A DNA stretch of 64,000 nucleotides from a virus. The position numbers and the translations under genes are program-made. Every line of letters starts with the position of its first letter. The first letter of the stretch is position 1. The stretch is from positions 119,649-183,648 of IMG/VR virus record IMGVR_UViG_3300017987_000005; one strand, 5' to 3'. This document shows, piece after piece, positions 1 through 8,761 of this stretch. The notes under the pieces are model-generated. The model had not been told where the DNA came from. It made no database searches and saw nothing but the letters and a program-made list of their open reading frames with translations.

Positions 1-212
1 CTTTCAATAAATTCGGTGTAGTGATGCTTCTCCATATCCTGTCCCTCGAGTTCAACAATGAACTGCGGGTTAGCTCGAGAAGGAGGCTGGTTTACTCCTG
101 ACTTCTTCTCAGGCGATTGGGCAGCATCAGTCGAAATTCTCGACTGCTGAGTAGTGGGGATAGATTCCCCGGTATACTCTATACTACATACTTCATACTG
201 TTCGTCTACCAA
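1..212 (-). CDS. Partial baseplate-region protein, TTG start, runs off the window
   Basis: An open frame enters from the low-coordinate edge and can be followed for about 70 codons. The only convincing start is a TTG at 212-210, preceded by an AGGAG block about nine bases upstream and lying 20 bp inside the 3' end of the preceding gene. The visible part is polar and rich in Ser, Thr and Pro, then continues as PQFIVELEG. I do not recognise the family. Its place just after a gp53-like gene suggests another baseplate component. The start codon is inferred, and the C-terminal part is outside the window. Confidence 0.55.
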   Translation of the reverse strand, partial: MVDEQYEVCSIEYTGESIPTTQQSRISTDAAQSPEKKSGVNQPPSRANPQFIVELEGQDMEKHHYTEFIE

Positions 213-507
213 TTTTTGCAAACTCCTGCTGTTCTGGAATATAGATTTCTCCCTCCCCCATCTCGAGGGGAAAAAGAACCTCGTTTATATCGGCAATAAG
301 CCACCACTTACGCTCATCTTTTCCATGCGAATGGGCTACCATGTCAATCATATCGCGTTCCCGGACAAACCGCACCTTCAACGGAGTAGAGATATCTGTA
401 CGCTTGACTGGAGTGCGTGAGTGTATAAACACTTTGACTGAACCATCAAGATGCTTAACACTCGTATACTTCAATCCGCGATATCTGCTATTTCCATATA
501 CCGGCAT
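193..507 (-). CDS. Baseplate wedge protein, gp53/LysM-like
   Basis: This 104-aa protein has the layout of small phage baseplate proteins related to T4 gp53 or LysM tail proteins. An N-terminal stretch of beta-strand character leads into a segment reading DERKWWLIADINEV and then a glycine turn with GEIYIP. That is the pattern 'WW.IA..N......G..I.IP' seen where such proteins bind the tube or wedge. It follows the tube-initiator-like gene and precedes another baseplate gene, as expected for a contractile tail. Function is assigned by this motif and by gene order only. Confidence 0.6.
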   Translation of the reverse strand: MPVYGNSRYRGLKYTSVKHLDGSVKVFIHSRTPVKRTDISTPLKVRFVRERDMIDMVAHSHGKDERKWWLIADINEVLFPLEMGEGEIYIPEQQEFAKIGRRTV

Positions 508-516
508 ATAAAATCC

Positions 517-1209
517 TTAAATCGGTGATTCCAGGAACTCTTTAAGTTCTATATCTACATTAGCTCTCTTTATTATCCACGGGTTGTATGACCGCTGAAC
601 AAGAGGCGTTATATCAACTTTTGTAATAACACATGTGAACAGCTTCGGAGAACGGTGATGCTTCAGCCCATTGAATACTAAAATGGGCGGAGAATCCCAT
701 AATCCCGGTATAGTCATCGAACGCATGCGCAACCATTCGATACTTCCCTGCGTAGGTCTCATTCCACGAGTACTATTCGACGTTCCGCCGCGAACATGCC
801 TGTCACCACGGCTTCCAAGCGCGTGAACACTCTTTTCAGGCGATACGTTATAACGAACTCCGTGAGTAAGAACATTCGGACCACGCCATCCGGCACGACC
901 TGAAGCTTCCGGCATATTATCGCCAAGCGAAAAGTCATCAAAAAACAACGTCATCGTAACAATACGCTGACCGGTTCCGTCATACTGCGGACGAACACCT
1001 TCCCACTCACTTACTTCTTCCTCTTCATATTTAGTCTGGCGGGTATCGCTCCAAGTAGTCGGGTTATAGTGGAACAGCATTAAATCAGACGGGTCATCAC
1101 GCTGGAATAACGCCATCTTATACGTATTGGCATTTAACGGTCTCGTCTTCTGCTCATCGTCTGCGCCGAACTTTTTCGGCATCGTAGCTTTACGAGGATA
1201 ATCAGCCAT
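517..1209 (-). CDS. Contractile-tail tube-associated protein (CIS-tube/LysM type)
   Basis: The 230-aa product carries FHYNPTTWSDTR and, further on, VTMTLFFDDF, the pattern of the N-terminal tube domain in phage and contractile injection system proteins that connect tube, hub and baseplate (Pvc7/gp53-associated family). I choose the ATG at 1209 because a GGGAG block sits nine bases upstream; a TTG nine bases earlier is too close to that block. The stop of the tape-measure gene and this ATG share one base, so translation is probably coupled. There is no peptidoglycan-cleaving motif. Confidence 0.6.
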   Translation of the reverse strand: MADYPRKATMPKKFGADDEQKTRPLNANTYKMALFQRDDPSDLMLFHYNPTTWSDTRQTKYEEEEVSEWEGVRPQYDGTGQRIVTMTLFFDDFSLGDNMPEASGRAGWRGPNVLTHGVRYNVSPEKSVHALGSRGDRHVRGGTSNSTRGMRPTQGSIEWLRMRSMTIPGLWDSPPILVFNGLKHHRSPKLFTCVITKVDITPLVQRSYNPWIIKRANVDIELKEFLESPI

Positions 1210-4200
1210 TATTTCCAACTCCCAACACCAGGCGGTTTCCTATCACCTTCGGTATGTCTGCGAAGAAGGTCCTCACCCGAATACTGAAGAACAGTTTCAT
1301 ATATCTTACGTCCGTCAAGATTCAAAACAACAGGTATAACTACAGTCGGCATTGTAGAAGCTCCGCCTCCTGAAGCTGCGGCGGCTGCGGCGGCTGCTCC
1401 TCCTCCGCCTCCTCGCCCTACAGACATGTCATTATCAATACCGATACTCGCTACTGCGCTGGAGTCCCCGAGTCCTGATATCGGCGCCACGATATTTCCA
1501 GCAACAATATTCATTGACATATTAGCTGACATATCGCCACCACCTCCGAATATCGAACTGATTATCTTTCCAATCAATCCGAATATCCCGAATATGGATG
1601 TCAAAACTTTCAAAAATACTTTGAACAAATCAGTAACAATCTTCACTCCCTCGATAAGCTCAGGGAATAATGAATTTCCAAATAATAAATCGTATATCCA
1701 CTTAAAAACTTTATACGCTAAGTATAGCGGAGCTAAAAATGGAAAAAACAAGAAGGCAACCTTTTTCAACGCCCAGCTAAGTTTTTCAAAAAGTCCGAGC
1801 AACCACTTAAATCCGGCAACTATCCATCCGAATAATATTTTTCCGAACCACAGTAAGAATTTACCAGCATACCATATAGCAGCTCCTACTATAAACAGTA
1901 TCCCGGCTATAAGCAATATTATCGGAGCAAGCCCACTCGCCCACATAGCGGTAGCAAAATTCCACGTAGCAACTACGGCACTCCATACCATAGGAACGAG
2001 AGCTATCAATCCAGAGATAGCTGCTGCTATCGCTTTTGCCGCTAACCCTATAAGATTAAACTTCAAAATAGCAACAGCAGCTATGAGAGCAACAATCGGT
2101 TTAGCGAGTACTTCGAATGCTTTTATCAACCCCTTTGTCGGCTTCAAAAAATCTTTGGCTGCATCTATCCACTCATTAAATTTATCCACGGCGGGAGATA
2201 CAAAATCTACTAAATCATTCCATAAATCGACAAACGGTGTCATCATATCAATCAGAACATTTATTATCCCCATAATCAATAGATTAAGAAGCTTAATAAG
2301 TATCCTGATAATATATACTGCTGCGACTATCGGGAAAAACAGTGCTCCGAGGAATACTCCGGCAACGATAGCGACAGCCTTAAACACTTGAGCAAGTATT
2401 GATACGAGCGACCTGAACATATGCACTAGTTTCTGAACAGCTAATCCAATGGTGCGCATCAAATCAAAAAACGGCTCCAGTACAACTTTTATCAGTCCCC
2501 ATGCTTTATAAAATACGTACCCCAAGAACGCTACGGCAGCGGCTATCCCTAAAACTATCCAAGTTACAGGATTAGTAAGTAATGCCCACGTAAACTTCAG
2601 TACGGCTGCGGTAGCTCCCCATAAAGCAATAATCATTTTCTTAATAGCTACGCCCGCAGCAAATAACTGTGCTTTTCCAAACGCTATTGTCGCTGCTTCT
2701 CCAGCCACTAACCCCGGTATGTATTTGTTCCATATCAATAAAACGTTATTCCACTGCGCTGCCCACCACGCTTTTGACGCTACGGTATTCATCACTGTAG
2801 CAGTAAACAATCCCCAGTATTTAGCAATCAATGCTTGAGTAGAAAGTATGTGATACAGTAATGGAGTAATAAGAATCCAGAAAGCTAATGCTAACGCTCC
2901 TATGGCAGCTAAAACCCCGCCCTTTCCGAGTACTCTCATTAAAGACTGTGTCCACGATATTACTTGCTTTACAGCTCTAATGACTAGCTTAATAGCTGCA
3001 ACGGCGGCAGTTATTGGGAAGAATATTACGGCAATCGCTTTCTGAAAATCAGTACTGTTCCCACTAACTACGTCGAGAATAGAATTCAATATTTTAATAG
3101 AAGCAATTAAAGCGAACACTACTCCGACTACCGATGCTATCGCAGCCCCCGCAAACCCGAACACCTGAGACAGTTTTGATAAAACTGCTGACCCTATCCT
3201 CCCCTGGGCAATCCAGTTCTGAGTAAAAGTCCCGAGCTTTCCGATATACTTTGTTACAAACGCAGTAACCTTACCCCACTGCTTTAACACTTTATTCCAA
3301 ATACTCTGCCACCATACTACGGACATAATATTTGCTTTTAGTATAATGAGCTGCCCCCACAAATACTTAACTCCCTTTGAAGCTGCCGACCATGCTACTT
3401 TCCCGAAGGCAAGCATCTTTGCTCCAGCCCACTTAAGCAGATTTCCAAGTTCAGTAACAGCCTTCCCCTGCATTACCCATACTTTCCAGGTCATCCTCAG
3501 TTGCTTAGTAAACGCTGCATATACCGTGCCCATCTTCTCAGTAGTACGGACTAACAGTTTCTTAGCTAATGTCAATATTCCCATTTTATTAGCCATCATT
3601 GCAGCAGCCCAGCTTCCGCGATTCACAGCGCTCGCCCACTTAATAAGAAGTACTCTGGAAAGCATAAACAGCGTCAGTAGGGCAGATAACCCCGCCATTA
3701 CTATTGTAATAACAGTTACTAACCCTGCGGTAAGTCCTACGAGCATCCATATGGGACGAGGAATCATAAGAAGTGCGGCAAAAAATGCTATGAAAACATT
3801 TATGACAGCTCTCAGCGGAGGAAGTAATGCGGAACCAACGATAATCGCAAGGTTCTTAATAGACCCTATTAAAATCATAATTTTAGCGTGTACTGACGTA
3901 GCTGTAATTGCATACTGCTCATTAAGTTCGGTCCCCTGGCGAAATGCGTTATTAGCAACGCCGACCTGCTTTTCAATATCGCGAACACGAGCAGTCAAAC
4001 CCATGAATACACGAATAGCACGAGCAGCGTTCAGACCGAGTACCTCAATCGCAGGAGCAACTTCGCTCCTACTCAAGTTACCGAGTCGAGTCAACACTCT
4101 GACAAGAATTTCCATCGGTCGTGTCTGGAGCATTGTCGAATATACTTCCTGAGTTACTCCGATAAAATCTGCAAATGCTTTTTGGCGCTTGGACATCATC

Positions 4201-4925
4201 GTCATAAATTTAATCATCTGTGTAGCAGCAACGGTCGGCTGTTCACCGAGGTCCCTGATTACACCGGCAAGACCGATGACTTCAGGAGCAGTGAATCCCA
4301 TCTGACGAGCCATACCACCCATCCTCATTGTGGTCTTAGCGAGGATGTCAGCAGTAGCAGTCGTAGTCGTCGCTACCTTAACCATAGCAGACGCAACTTT
4401 ATCAGCATTCTTCGTCAGGTCCATCCCGAATACTTTTGAGATACGACCAATAGCGATAGCAGATTCAGCTTCAGACATCACTGTCGTTTTAGACAGCTTC
4501 GCGGCAGTAAGAGCACCTTGTTTCAATGCGTCCATTCCACGGACACCGAGACGAGCAAGTTCAACAGCAGTGTTTCCAAGTTCTGCTGCGGACATCGGTA
4601 AGGTAGCTGACATCTCAAGATACGCTTTAGACAGCGAGTTAATATCAGAGACGTGCATCCGGGTAATTCGGCGAAGGTCAGTCATTATGCGTTCCATCTC
4701 GATTGCTTCGCTAACGACCTTTCCCAATCCAACGGCAAGACCTGCCGCTGCGACAGACGCTACGGCAGAGACGGCTGTCGATAAACCCATTACGGCAGAC
4801 TGTGCTTTAAGCGCGCTGACAGCAGTCATGCCGAGATATTTATTGGTGCGCAGGATATTCTCCAAACCTTTCGGTTTTTCAGCGAATACCCGAATGCCCA
4901 TTCCAATTAAACCACGTACTGCCAT
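1209..4925 (-). CDS. Tail tape measure protein
   Basis: At 1238 aa this is the longest structural protein here. Residues about 70-330 resemble the core region of phage tail tape measure proteins (TP901 type), with METSATLPMSAAEL-like helices, repeated TAxxLAK stretches and GLAGVIRDLG. The middle and C-terminal parts alternate many hydrophobic helices, as in tape measure proteins that insert into the host membrane. Near the C-terminus there is a low-complexity glycine and alanine run. Its length should set tail length. The gene lies directly after the tail assembly chaperone and before baseplate genes, the normal order. An AAGG block precedes the ATG. Confidence 0.9.
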   Translation of the reverse strand: MAVRGLIGMGIRVFAEKPKGLENILRTNKYLGMTAVSALKAQSAVMGLSTAVSAVASVAAAGLAVGLGKVVSEAIEMERIMTDLRRITRMHVSDINSLSKAYLEMSATLPMSAAELGNTAVELARLGVRGMDALKQGALTAAKLSKTTVMSEAESAIAIGRISKVFGMDLTKNADKVASAMVKVATTTTATADILAKTTMRMGGMARQMGFTAPEVIGLAGVIRDLGEQPTVAATQMIKFMTMMSKRQKAFADFIGVTQEVYSTMLQTRPMEILVRVLTRLGNLSRSEVAPAIEVLGLNAARAIRVFMGLTARVRDIEKQVGVANNAFRQGTELNEQYAITATSVHAKIMILIGSIKNLAIIVGSALLPPLRAVINVFIAFFAALLMIPRPIWMLVGLTAGLVTVITIVMAGLSALLTLFMLSRVLLIKWASAVNRGSWAAAMMANKMGILTLAKKLLVRTTEKMGTVYAAFTKQLRMTWKVWVMQGKAVTELGNLLKWAGAKMLAFGKVAWSAASKGVKYLWGQLIILKANIMSVVWWQSIWNKVLKQWGKVTAFVTKYIGKLGTFTQNWIAQGRIGSAVLSKLSQVFGFAGAAIASVVGVVFALIASIKILNSILDVVSGNSTDFQKAIAVIFFPITAAVAAIKLVIRAVKQVISWTQSLMRVLGKGGVLAAIGALALAFWILITPLLYHILSTQALIAKYWGLFTATVMNTVASKAWWAAQWNNVLLIWNKYIPGLVAGEAATIAFGKAQLFAAGVAIKKMIIALWGATAAVLKFTWALLTNPVTWIVLGIAAAVAFLGYVFYKAWGLIKVVLEPFFDLMRTIGLAVQKLVHMFRSLVSILAQVFKAVAIVAGVFLGALFFPIVAAVYIIRILIKLLNLLIMGIINVLIDMMTPFVDLWNDLVDFVSPAVDKFNEWIDAAKDFLKPTKGLIKAFEVLAKPIVALIAAVAILKFNLIGLAAKAIAAAISGLIALVPMVWSAVVATWNFATAMWASGLAPIILLIAGILFIVGAAIWYAGKFLLWFGKILFGWIVAGFKWLLGLFEKLSWALKKVAFLFFPFLAPLYLAYKVFKWIYDLLFGNSLFPELIEGVKIVTDLFKVFLKVLTSIFGIFGLIGKIISSIFGGGGDMSANMSMNIVAGNIVAPISGLGDSSAVASIGIDNDMSVGRGGGGGAAAAAAAASGGGASTMPTVVIPVVLNLDGRKIYETVLQYSGEDLLRRHTEGDRKPPGVGSWK

Positions 4926-4932
4926 TAGTTAT

Positions 4933-5906
4933 CTACCTTTTACGTCCTCTTGCTCGTGCCGACCGTGCGGATGCTTCAGCTTTCCGCGCCTGCTCGTTCT
5001 TTTTATCTATCCGTTCCATCGCTTTATCCGCAAACCACTTCAACGTAGGAAGCGGCATATTGATACATTCCGCATACCCAAAGCGAAACTCGAGTGCAAT
5101 AACTGCTATTCTTGAGTTTATCCAATCGTTGACTTTCCTTTCGTTCGAGCTTTGGGTCTCGAGAATAAAAAATCCGCGCCACTAACCTCCATTGTGACTT
5201 CCTGTCCACAACTCGGGCAATCGGCGCTATGAGAAGTCTCCACTCCCGGAAGATTCTCATTAATTCCATCAGTAAGTTCGTCAATGTACTTAACAGGAAG
5301 CCCGTCAAGCTGCTTCATGAGTTCTTTTCCATCGACTTTCTTCCCGTCAGAAGTTAATATCGTACGGGCGTACATCTGGTGCTGTGCTGCGATAGGATTG
5401 TTCTGCGCAAGCTTGGCAATAATCTTCTGGTCCTCACAGTTCGGAAGACGTACAGTACAATCCCAGTTTTCGGTTTTAACATTAAACTTCGCTTCGAAAT
5501 CCTCGATTTTGAAATCATCGTCATCCATCGGAAAACATTCTATGTCTCCGATTTCAAGCGTACCGCCCCACGAATTCCCGCATGCGGGACATTTAAGGTC
5601 GAGGTCGATATGGTCACCGAGGGAAAGCTGACGTATCTTCAGAAGAAGATAGTCCGAGTCAGCCATGAGTAAACGTTTTGCCTCACGGCTCGGGGTAAAG
5701 GGATTACCACCCACAGAAACAACACATGCGTCCAGGACAGCATTTATAATCTTATATCCGTCCTTACGCATTTCAGGCTGCGCTACTTTTTTGCGCAGCC
5801 CACCAGTCATAGACTTAATGGTGCAGCTCTTTTCGAGCGACCCATCCTCATTGAGCACTCCACAGAGAAGCTCAATATCTACAGTGTCTTCATCAAACTT
5901 TGCCAT
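4933..5906 (-). CDS. Tail assembly chaperone, -1 frameshift fusion (G-GT type)
   Basis: Reading shifts by -1 at the heptamer TTTTTTA (5172-5166), which sits in phase as T TTT TTA. The -1 frame is then open for 77 more codons to a TAG at 4933, only 7 bp before the tape measure ATG, giving a 324-aa protein. The extension is clearly protein-like: it contains FRFGYAECINMPLPTLKWFA and ends in a charged Ala/Arg helix. Lambda gpG/gpGT and most tail chaperones use exactly this arrangement. The join is 5906-5166 then 5166-4933. Frequency and any stimulatory structure were not determined. Confidence 0.75.
5118..5906 (-). CDS. Tail assembly chaperone, zero-frame product
   Basis: The 262-aa zero-frame product has two CxxC pairs (CPACG near residue 108 and CPSCG near residue 231) that probably bind one metal ion, and resembles T4-type baseplate/tail chaperone proteins of myophages. 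It lies between the tube gene and the tape measure gene, the position of the gpG-type chaperone that loads the tape measure. Near its 3' end the frame passes over a T6A slippery heptamer, giving a longer -1 product described separately. The zero-frame C-terminus is short and basic. Confidence 0.75.
   Translation of the reverse strand: MAKFDEDTVDIELLCGVLNEDGSLEKSCTIKSMTGGLRKKVAQPEMRKDGYKIINAVLDACVVSVGGNPFTPSREAKRLLMADSDYLLLKIRQLSLGDHIDLDLKCPACGNSWGGTLEIGDIECFPMDDDDFKIEDFEAKFNVKTENWDCTVRLPNCEDQKIIAKLAQNNPIAAQHQMYARTILTSDGKKVDGKELMKQLDGLPVKYIDELTDGINENLPGVETSHSADCPSCGQEVTMEVSGADFLFSRPKARTKGKSTIG
5166..5172 (-). promoter_or_regulatory. Programmed -1 ribosomal frameshift site TTTTTTA
   Basis: The minus strand reads GAT TTT TTA in the chaperone frame, so the last base of GAT plus the next two codons form a canonical X XXY YYZ slippery heptamer. 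Both tRNAs can re-pair after slipping back one base (TTT, TTT). It is 46 bp before the zero-frame stop, and the -1 frame is open from here to 4933. Confidence 0.75.
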
Positions 5907-5935
5907 GTTAATTCCCCTTCAAGAGAATAAGGTTG

Positions 5936-5967
5936 AGGGAGAGCCGCCTGACAAAACGACTCTCCCT
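5936..5967 (-). other. Intergenic hairpin between tube and chaperone genes
   Basis: An 8-bp perfect inverted repeat (AGGGAGAG at 5936-5943 and its complement at 5960-5967) surrounds a 16-nt loop in the 80-bp gap after the tube gene. No T-run follows on the transcribed strand, so it looks like a processing or mRNA-stabilising hairpin rather than an intrinsic terminator. It could shape the very different expression levels of tube and chaperone. Confidence 0.4.
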
Positions 5968-5986
5968 GAAGTAACGGTCTTTTTAC

Positions 5987-6484
5987 TTAGAAACTGTCGA
6001 GCTGCGCGAAGCTGGTCCTCTCGGAAACGACGGTCAGCGTGTGAATCAGAACTTCTGATGCACCTGCATCGAGGTCGCCTACTTCAACGGCAGAAGGCCA
6101 TGCATTCTCAAGCTTATACGACAGTATAACAGCCTGGTCGATTTCACCCTGAACTCTGATGATGATATCCTCGCGAATATCTTCCATAGACAACGGAGAA
6201 CCGGGTTCCCCTGCGTCCATGATTGTCTTCGCAGTCTCTCTCCATCCGAGGAGCGCTGCGGTAGCCTCGTCATCGCCGGCACCGCGCTCAAGCGTAACAT
6301 CCCCGGAACTCGCCTGACCGACAAGTTTCCTCGGGTATGCAGCCATATTTCCCTCACGGTACTCAATGACCTCAGATTCATCAGAGAGACCGGATACCAT
6401 AGAGAATCCAAAGGTACCGATGGCACCTATCTCTACTTCATATTTGTAGTTCCGTGAAACCTCTCTTTGTCCTATATTCGCCAT
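5987..6484 (-). CDS. Tail tube protein (T4 gp19-like)
   Basis: The 165-aa product shows the conserved pattern of the contractile-tail tube family: an N-terminal YKYEVEIGAIGTFGFSMVSG strand pair, then EVIEYREGN, then VTLERG and a C-terminal beta-rich segment. It forms the inner hollow tube through which DNA passes. It follows the sheath gene, as in nearly all myophages. Length fits the family (about 140-170 aa). Confidence 0.85.
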   Translation of the reverse strand: MANIGQREVSRNYKYEVEIGAIGTFGFSMVSGLSDESEVIEYREGNMAAYPRKLVGQASSGDVTLERGAGDDEATAALLGWRETAKTIMDAGEPGSPLSMEDIREDIIIRVQGEIDQAVILSYKLENAWPSAVEVGDLDAGASEVLIHTLTVVSERTSFAQLDSF

Positions 6485-6500
6485 ACTATGACTCCTTCAA

Positions 6501-8471
6501 TTAAACGGTCTCAGTGATAGACCCACCACCATCCCACAGACCGATTTTGAATACAACAAACTCGGCGGGTAGCGGCGGGTTAACGCCAATTTCACAGACG
6601 ACTTTCCCCTGGTTGCGTACTTCTTCGGGATTGTTTTCTGCGTCACACTTAACGTAGAAAGCACGACCCATATCATCTGACGGGTAAAGCATACCCTCCT
6701 GCCACAGGCCACGGAGGAATTTTGTCACAACGTTGCGTATCTGTCCCCACAGTTTCGGGTCGCTGTTTTTGAAAACAGCCCACTGCGTTCCTTCAAAGAC
6801 TGTAGCCTTGATGAAATTCAGCAGCCCGCGAACGTTCGTGTAATGACGTCCATCGGTAAGAGAGGTGAGAGTACGCACACCCCAAATACGAATACCGCGA
6901 GTTCCGAAGTCACGGATGCAGTTAATTCCGAGCGGGTTCAGGATGTCCTGCTCACCGTTCGATACATCGTATTCGAGACTCTTAGCGTTCGCAACAACAA
7001 CATTCGCAGGAGCAACAGAAATATTCTGCTGTCCGGCTACACGAGCCCATATTCCCTGGAAAGCTCCGTCCGGAGATATGAGTTTATTTCCGCCGAGACC
7101 ATCATCAATGTTGTACCACGGGTACAGAAGGATAGCATGACTGCTGTCCACATTGACAACCTGGCTCCTCCACTGCTTAATCTGAGTGGGATTATAGCCA
7201 GCCGGTCCAGCATAAATATAAGAAATGGTCCCGCGCTGAATCTCACAATAACGAACACCTTCCAGAATCACAGCTTCCGTCGTGACACCCGGAACTGAAA
7301 GCATGTTCACTTCGCGAACATCTTCCAGAAGACCCATGCCGGTCCGAGGAGCGGTCTGAGTCCCGATGTAGTCATCATTGCTCGGAGTTCCACCGGCATT
7401 TCCGCCAGCCATCGCTACAGCGCTTCCGTCATACGGCGATGCCATATTAAACGGAATGTTATCGCCGACACTCGAACCACCGCCAGTATAACTCAGCTCG
7501 ACATACTGCGAGATATTCTGTGAACCGGTCGTAGCATTCACGATAGTCCCGTAGAATCGAGGACTCTGAGCACTTGCTGAAAGATTGTCAAGAGTATCTT
7601 CAATAACAACGCCGTTATTCGAAACGACAACACTGAACTCAAGTGATGCGACATACGGAGTCATGTCTGCACCCGGAGTTATCGAGGAATCGATTGTCAC
7701 TATATTACCGTTGATAGCGGTAATTCTGCGAGTCCACTGATAGGCGGCGCCACCGACGCTATCCCAGTAAACAATGCTTACAGCATCACCGATTTCCAGC
7801 GCGCCGATGCTCTGAAGCGTAAGCTGCGTAACAGCCACGCCGTTGCTCAGAACACCGTTAACCCGAGTGGAAATCTTATGTGTCGTAGCACATACACCGG
7901 GGTAAGTCTGAGTCGTAACTCCGTTGACGGTGCCTGAGAAAGTAACGGCAGCGTGGTAAATCTTGTTTCCAACAATATCTACAACGTGAACCTCTACCCA
8001 TGCAGCTCCGTCCCAAAAGTTGATGATGTCCCCAATCTCGACATTGGAAGCATCTACGAGGTCAACTTCAGTCCCCGTTGCGGATACGAGGTCATCTGAC
8101 GGGTCAATCAGACACGTATACCGCGTAGTTGTAATTGTTGCTCCGTTCATCTCTGTACCGACGTACCTCGCGTCAGCGTCCATATCATCCAGAGATGCAC
8201 TTGCAGCAAGTGCGCCGGTCCCTACGACGCGAATGACGTAACACCTGGTTCCGCCATTATCAAAAAACGCTTTGACAGCTTCATCGAGATTTCCACCGTC
8301 AGGTCCGAATGTGCTTTCATACTGGGCATAGTTGGTGACCAGTACAGCGACATTCGTAGGACCGCTAGGAGCAGTCCCTATGAAGGAACCGGTTCCCGTT
8401 CCAACTCCGAGGAGAGTCGGACGTCCACCGATTTCTTCAACGTAAACATCCGGATGTAATCTTTGCGCCAT
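6501..8471 (-). CDS. Tail sheath protein
   Basis: The 656-aa protein begins LHPDVYVEEIGGRP, the typical sheath N-terminus (PGVYVEE...), followed by GSFIGTAPSGP and VTNYAQYESTFGP. The C-terminal third has DGRHYTNVRGLLNFIKATV and KFLRGLWQEGML, the conserved sheath core that interlocks subunits through the extended termini. The middle 250 residues are an inserted, Ser/Thr/Val-rich beta region, probably a surface domain. It contracts to drive the tube through the envelope. The gene sits directly upstream of the tube gene. Confidence 0.92.
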   Translation of the reverse strand: MAQRLHPDVYVEEIGGRPTLLGVGTGTGSFIGTAPSGPTNVAVLVTNYAQYESTFGPDGGNLDEAVKAFFDNGGTRCYVIRVVGTGALAASASLDDMDADARYVGTEMNGATITTTRYTCLIDPSDDLVSATGTEVDLVDASNVEIGDIINFWDGAAWVEVHVVDIVGNKIYHAAVTFSGTVNGVTTQTYPGVCATTHKISTRVNGVLSNGVAVTQLTLQSIGALEIGDAVSIVYWDSVGGAAYQWTRRITAINGNIVTIDSSITPGADMTPYVASLEFSVVVSNNGVVIEDTLDNLSASAQSPRFYGTIVNATTGSQNISQYVELSYTGGGSSVGDNIPFNMASPYDGSAVAMAGGNAGGTPSNDDYIGTQTAPRTGMGLLEDVREVNMLSVPGVTTEAVILEGVRYCEIQRGTISYIYAGPAGYNPTQIKQWRSQVVNVDSSHAILLYPWYNIDDGLGGNKLISPDGAFQGIWARVAGQQNISVAPANVVVANAKSLEYDVSNGEQDILNPLGINCIRDFGTRGIRIWGVRTLTSLTDGRHYTNVRGLLNFIKATVFEGTQWAVFKNSDPKLWGQIRNVVTKFLRGLWQEGMLYPSDDMGRAFYVKCDAENNPEEVRNQGKVVCEIGVNPPLPAEFVVFKIGLWDGGGSITETV

Positions 8472-8761
8472 TACTTATCCTCCTTATCTTTAGGTTTACT
8501 ACTTGATTTTTTTGCAGGTTTTTTTGACTCGCCACTCTCTTCTTTCTTATCTTCCTTATCTTCCTTAGCAGCTTTTGCATCCTCAATCGAAATTTCTTTA
8601 CGGTCAAGGGCTGCTACAAGCTGTCTCGATGCAGCGTCATCGTTCTTCAAAGATACGCTTTCACCTGGAGCAAGATGTACGGCTCTGCGTCTACCGTTCT
8701 CGTCGAAAGAGTCTAAGTCATACGCTCTCAAATTTTTTGTGAGATTAGTAACTTGCTTCAT
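8471..8761 (-). CDS. Small sheath-upstream protein with a Lys/Glu-rich tail
   Basis: This 96-aa protein has an N-terminal half with small-barrel character (GRRRAVHLAPGESVSL) and a C-terminal half that is almost entirely charged (Lys, Glu, Asp, Ser). I start it at the ATG 8761 because AAGGAG lies at the right distance; a GTG nine bases upstream is too near. Its stop overlaps the sheath ATG. A second gene with the same plan, an ordered N-terminus plus a lysine/alanine tail, lies at 12039-12407. I do not recognise a function; a head-tail or tail accessory role is possible. Confidence 0.6.
   Translation of the reverse strand: MKQVTNLTKNLRAYDLDSFDENGRRRAVHLAPGESVSLKNDDAASRQLVAALDRKEISIEDAKAAKEDKEDKKEESGESKKPAKKSSSKPKDKEDK

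Noticed and set aside
1426-5115. Long plus-strand frames opposite the tape measure gene (1426-2391, 3346-4152, 4330-5115)
   Set aside because: They are antisense to a clear tape measure protein, lack ribosome binding sites, and have the composition expected of a shadow of an alanine- and hydrophobic-rich gene.
5936-5967. Intrinsic terminator after the tube gene
   Set aside because: The stem is clear, but no T-run follows it on the transcribed strand.
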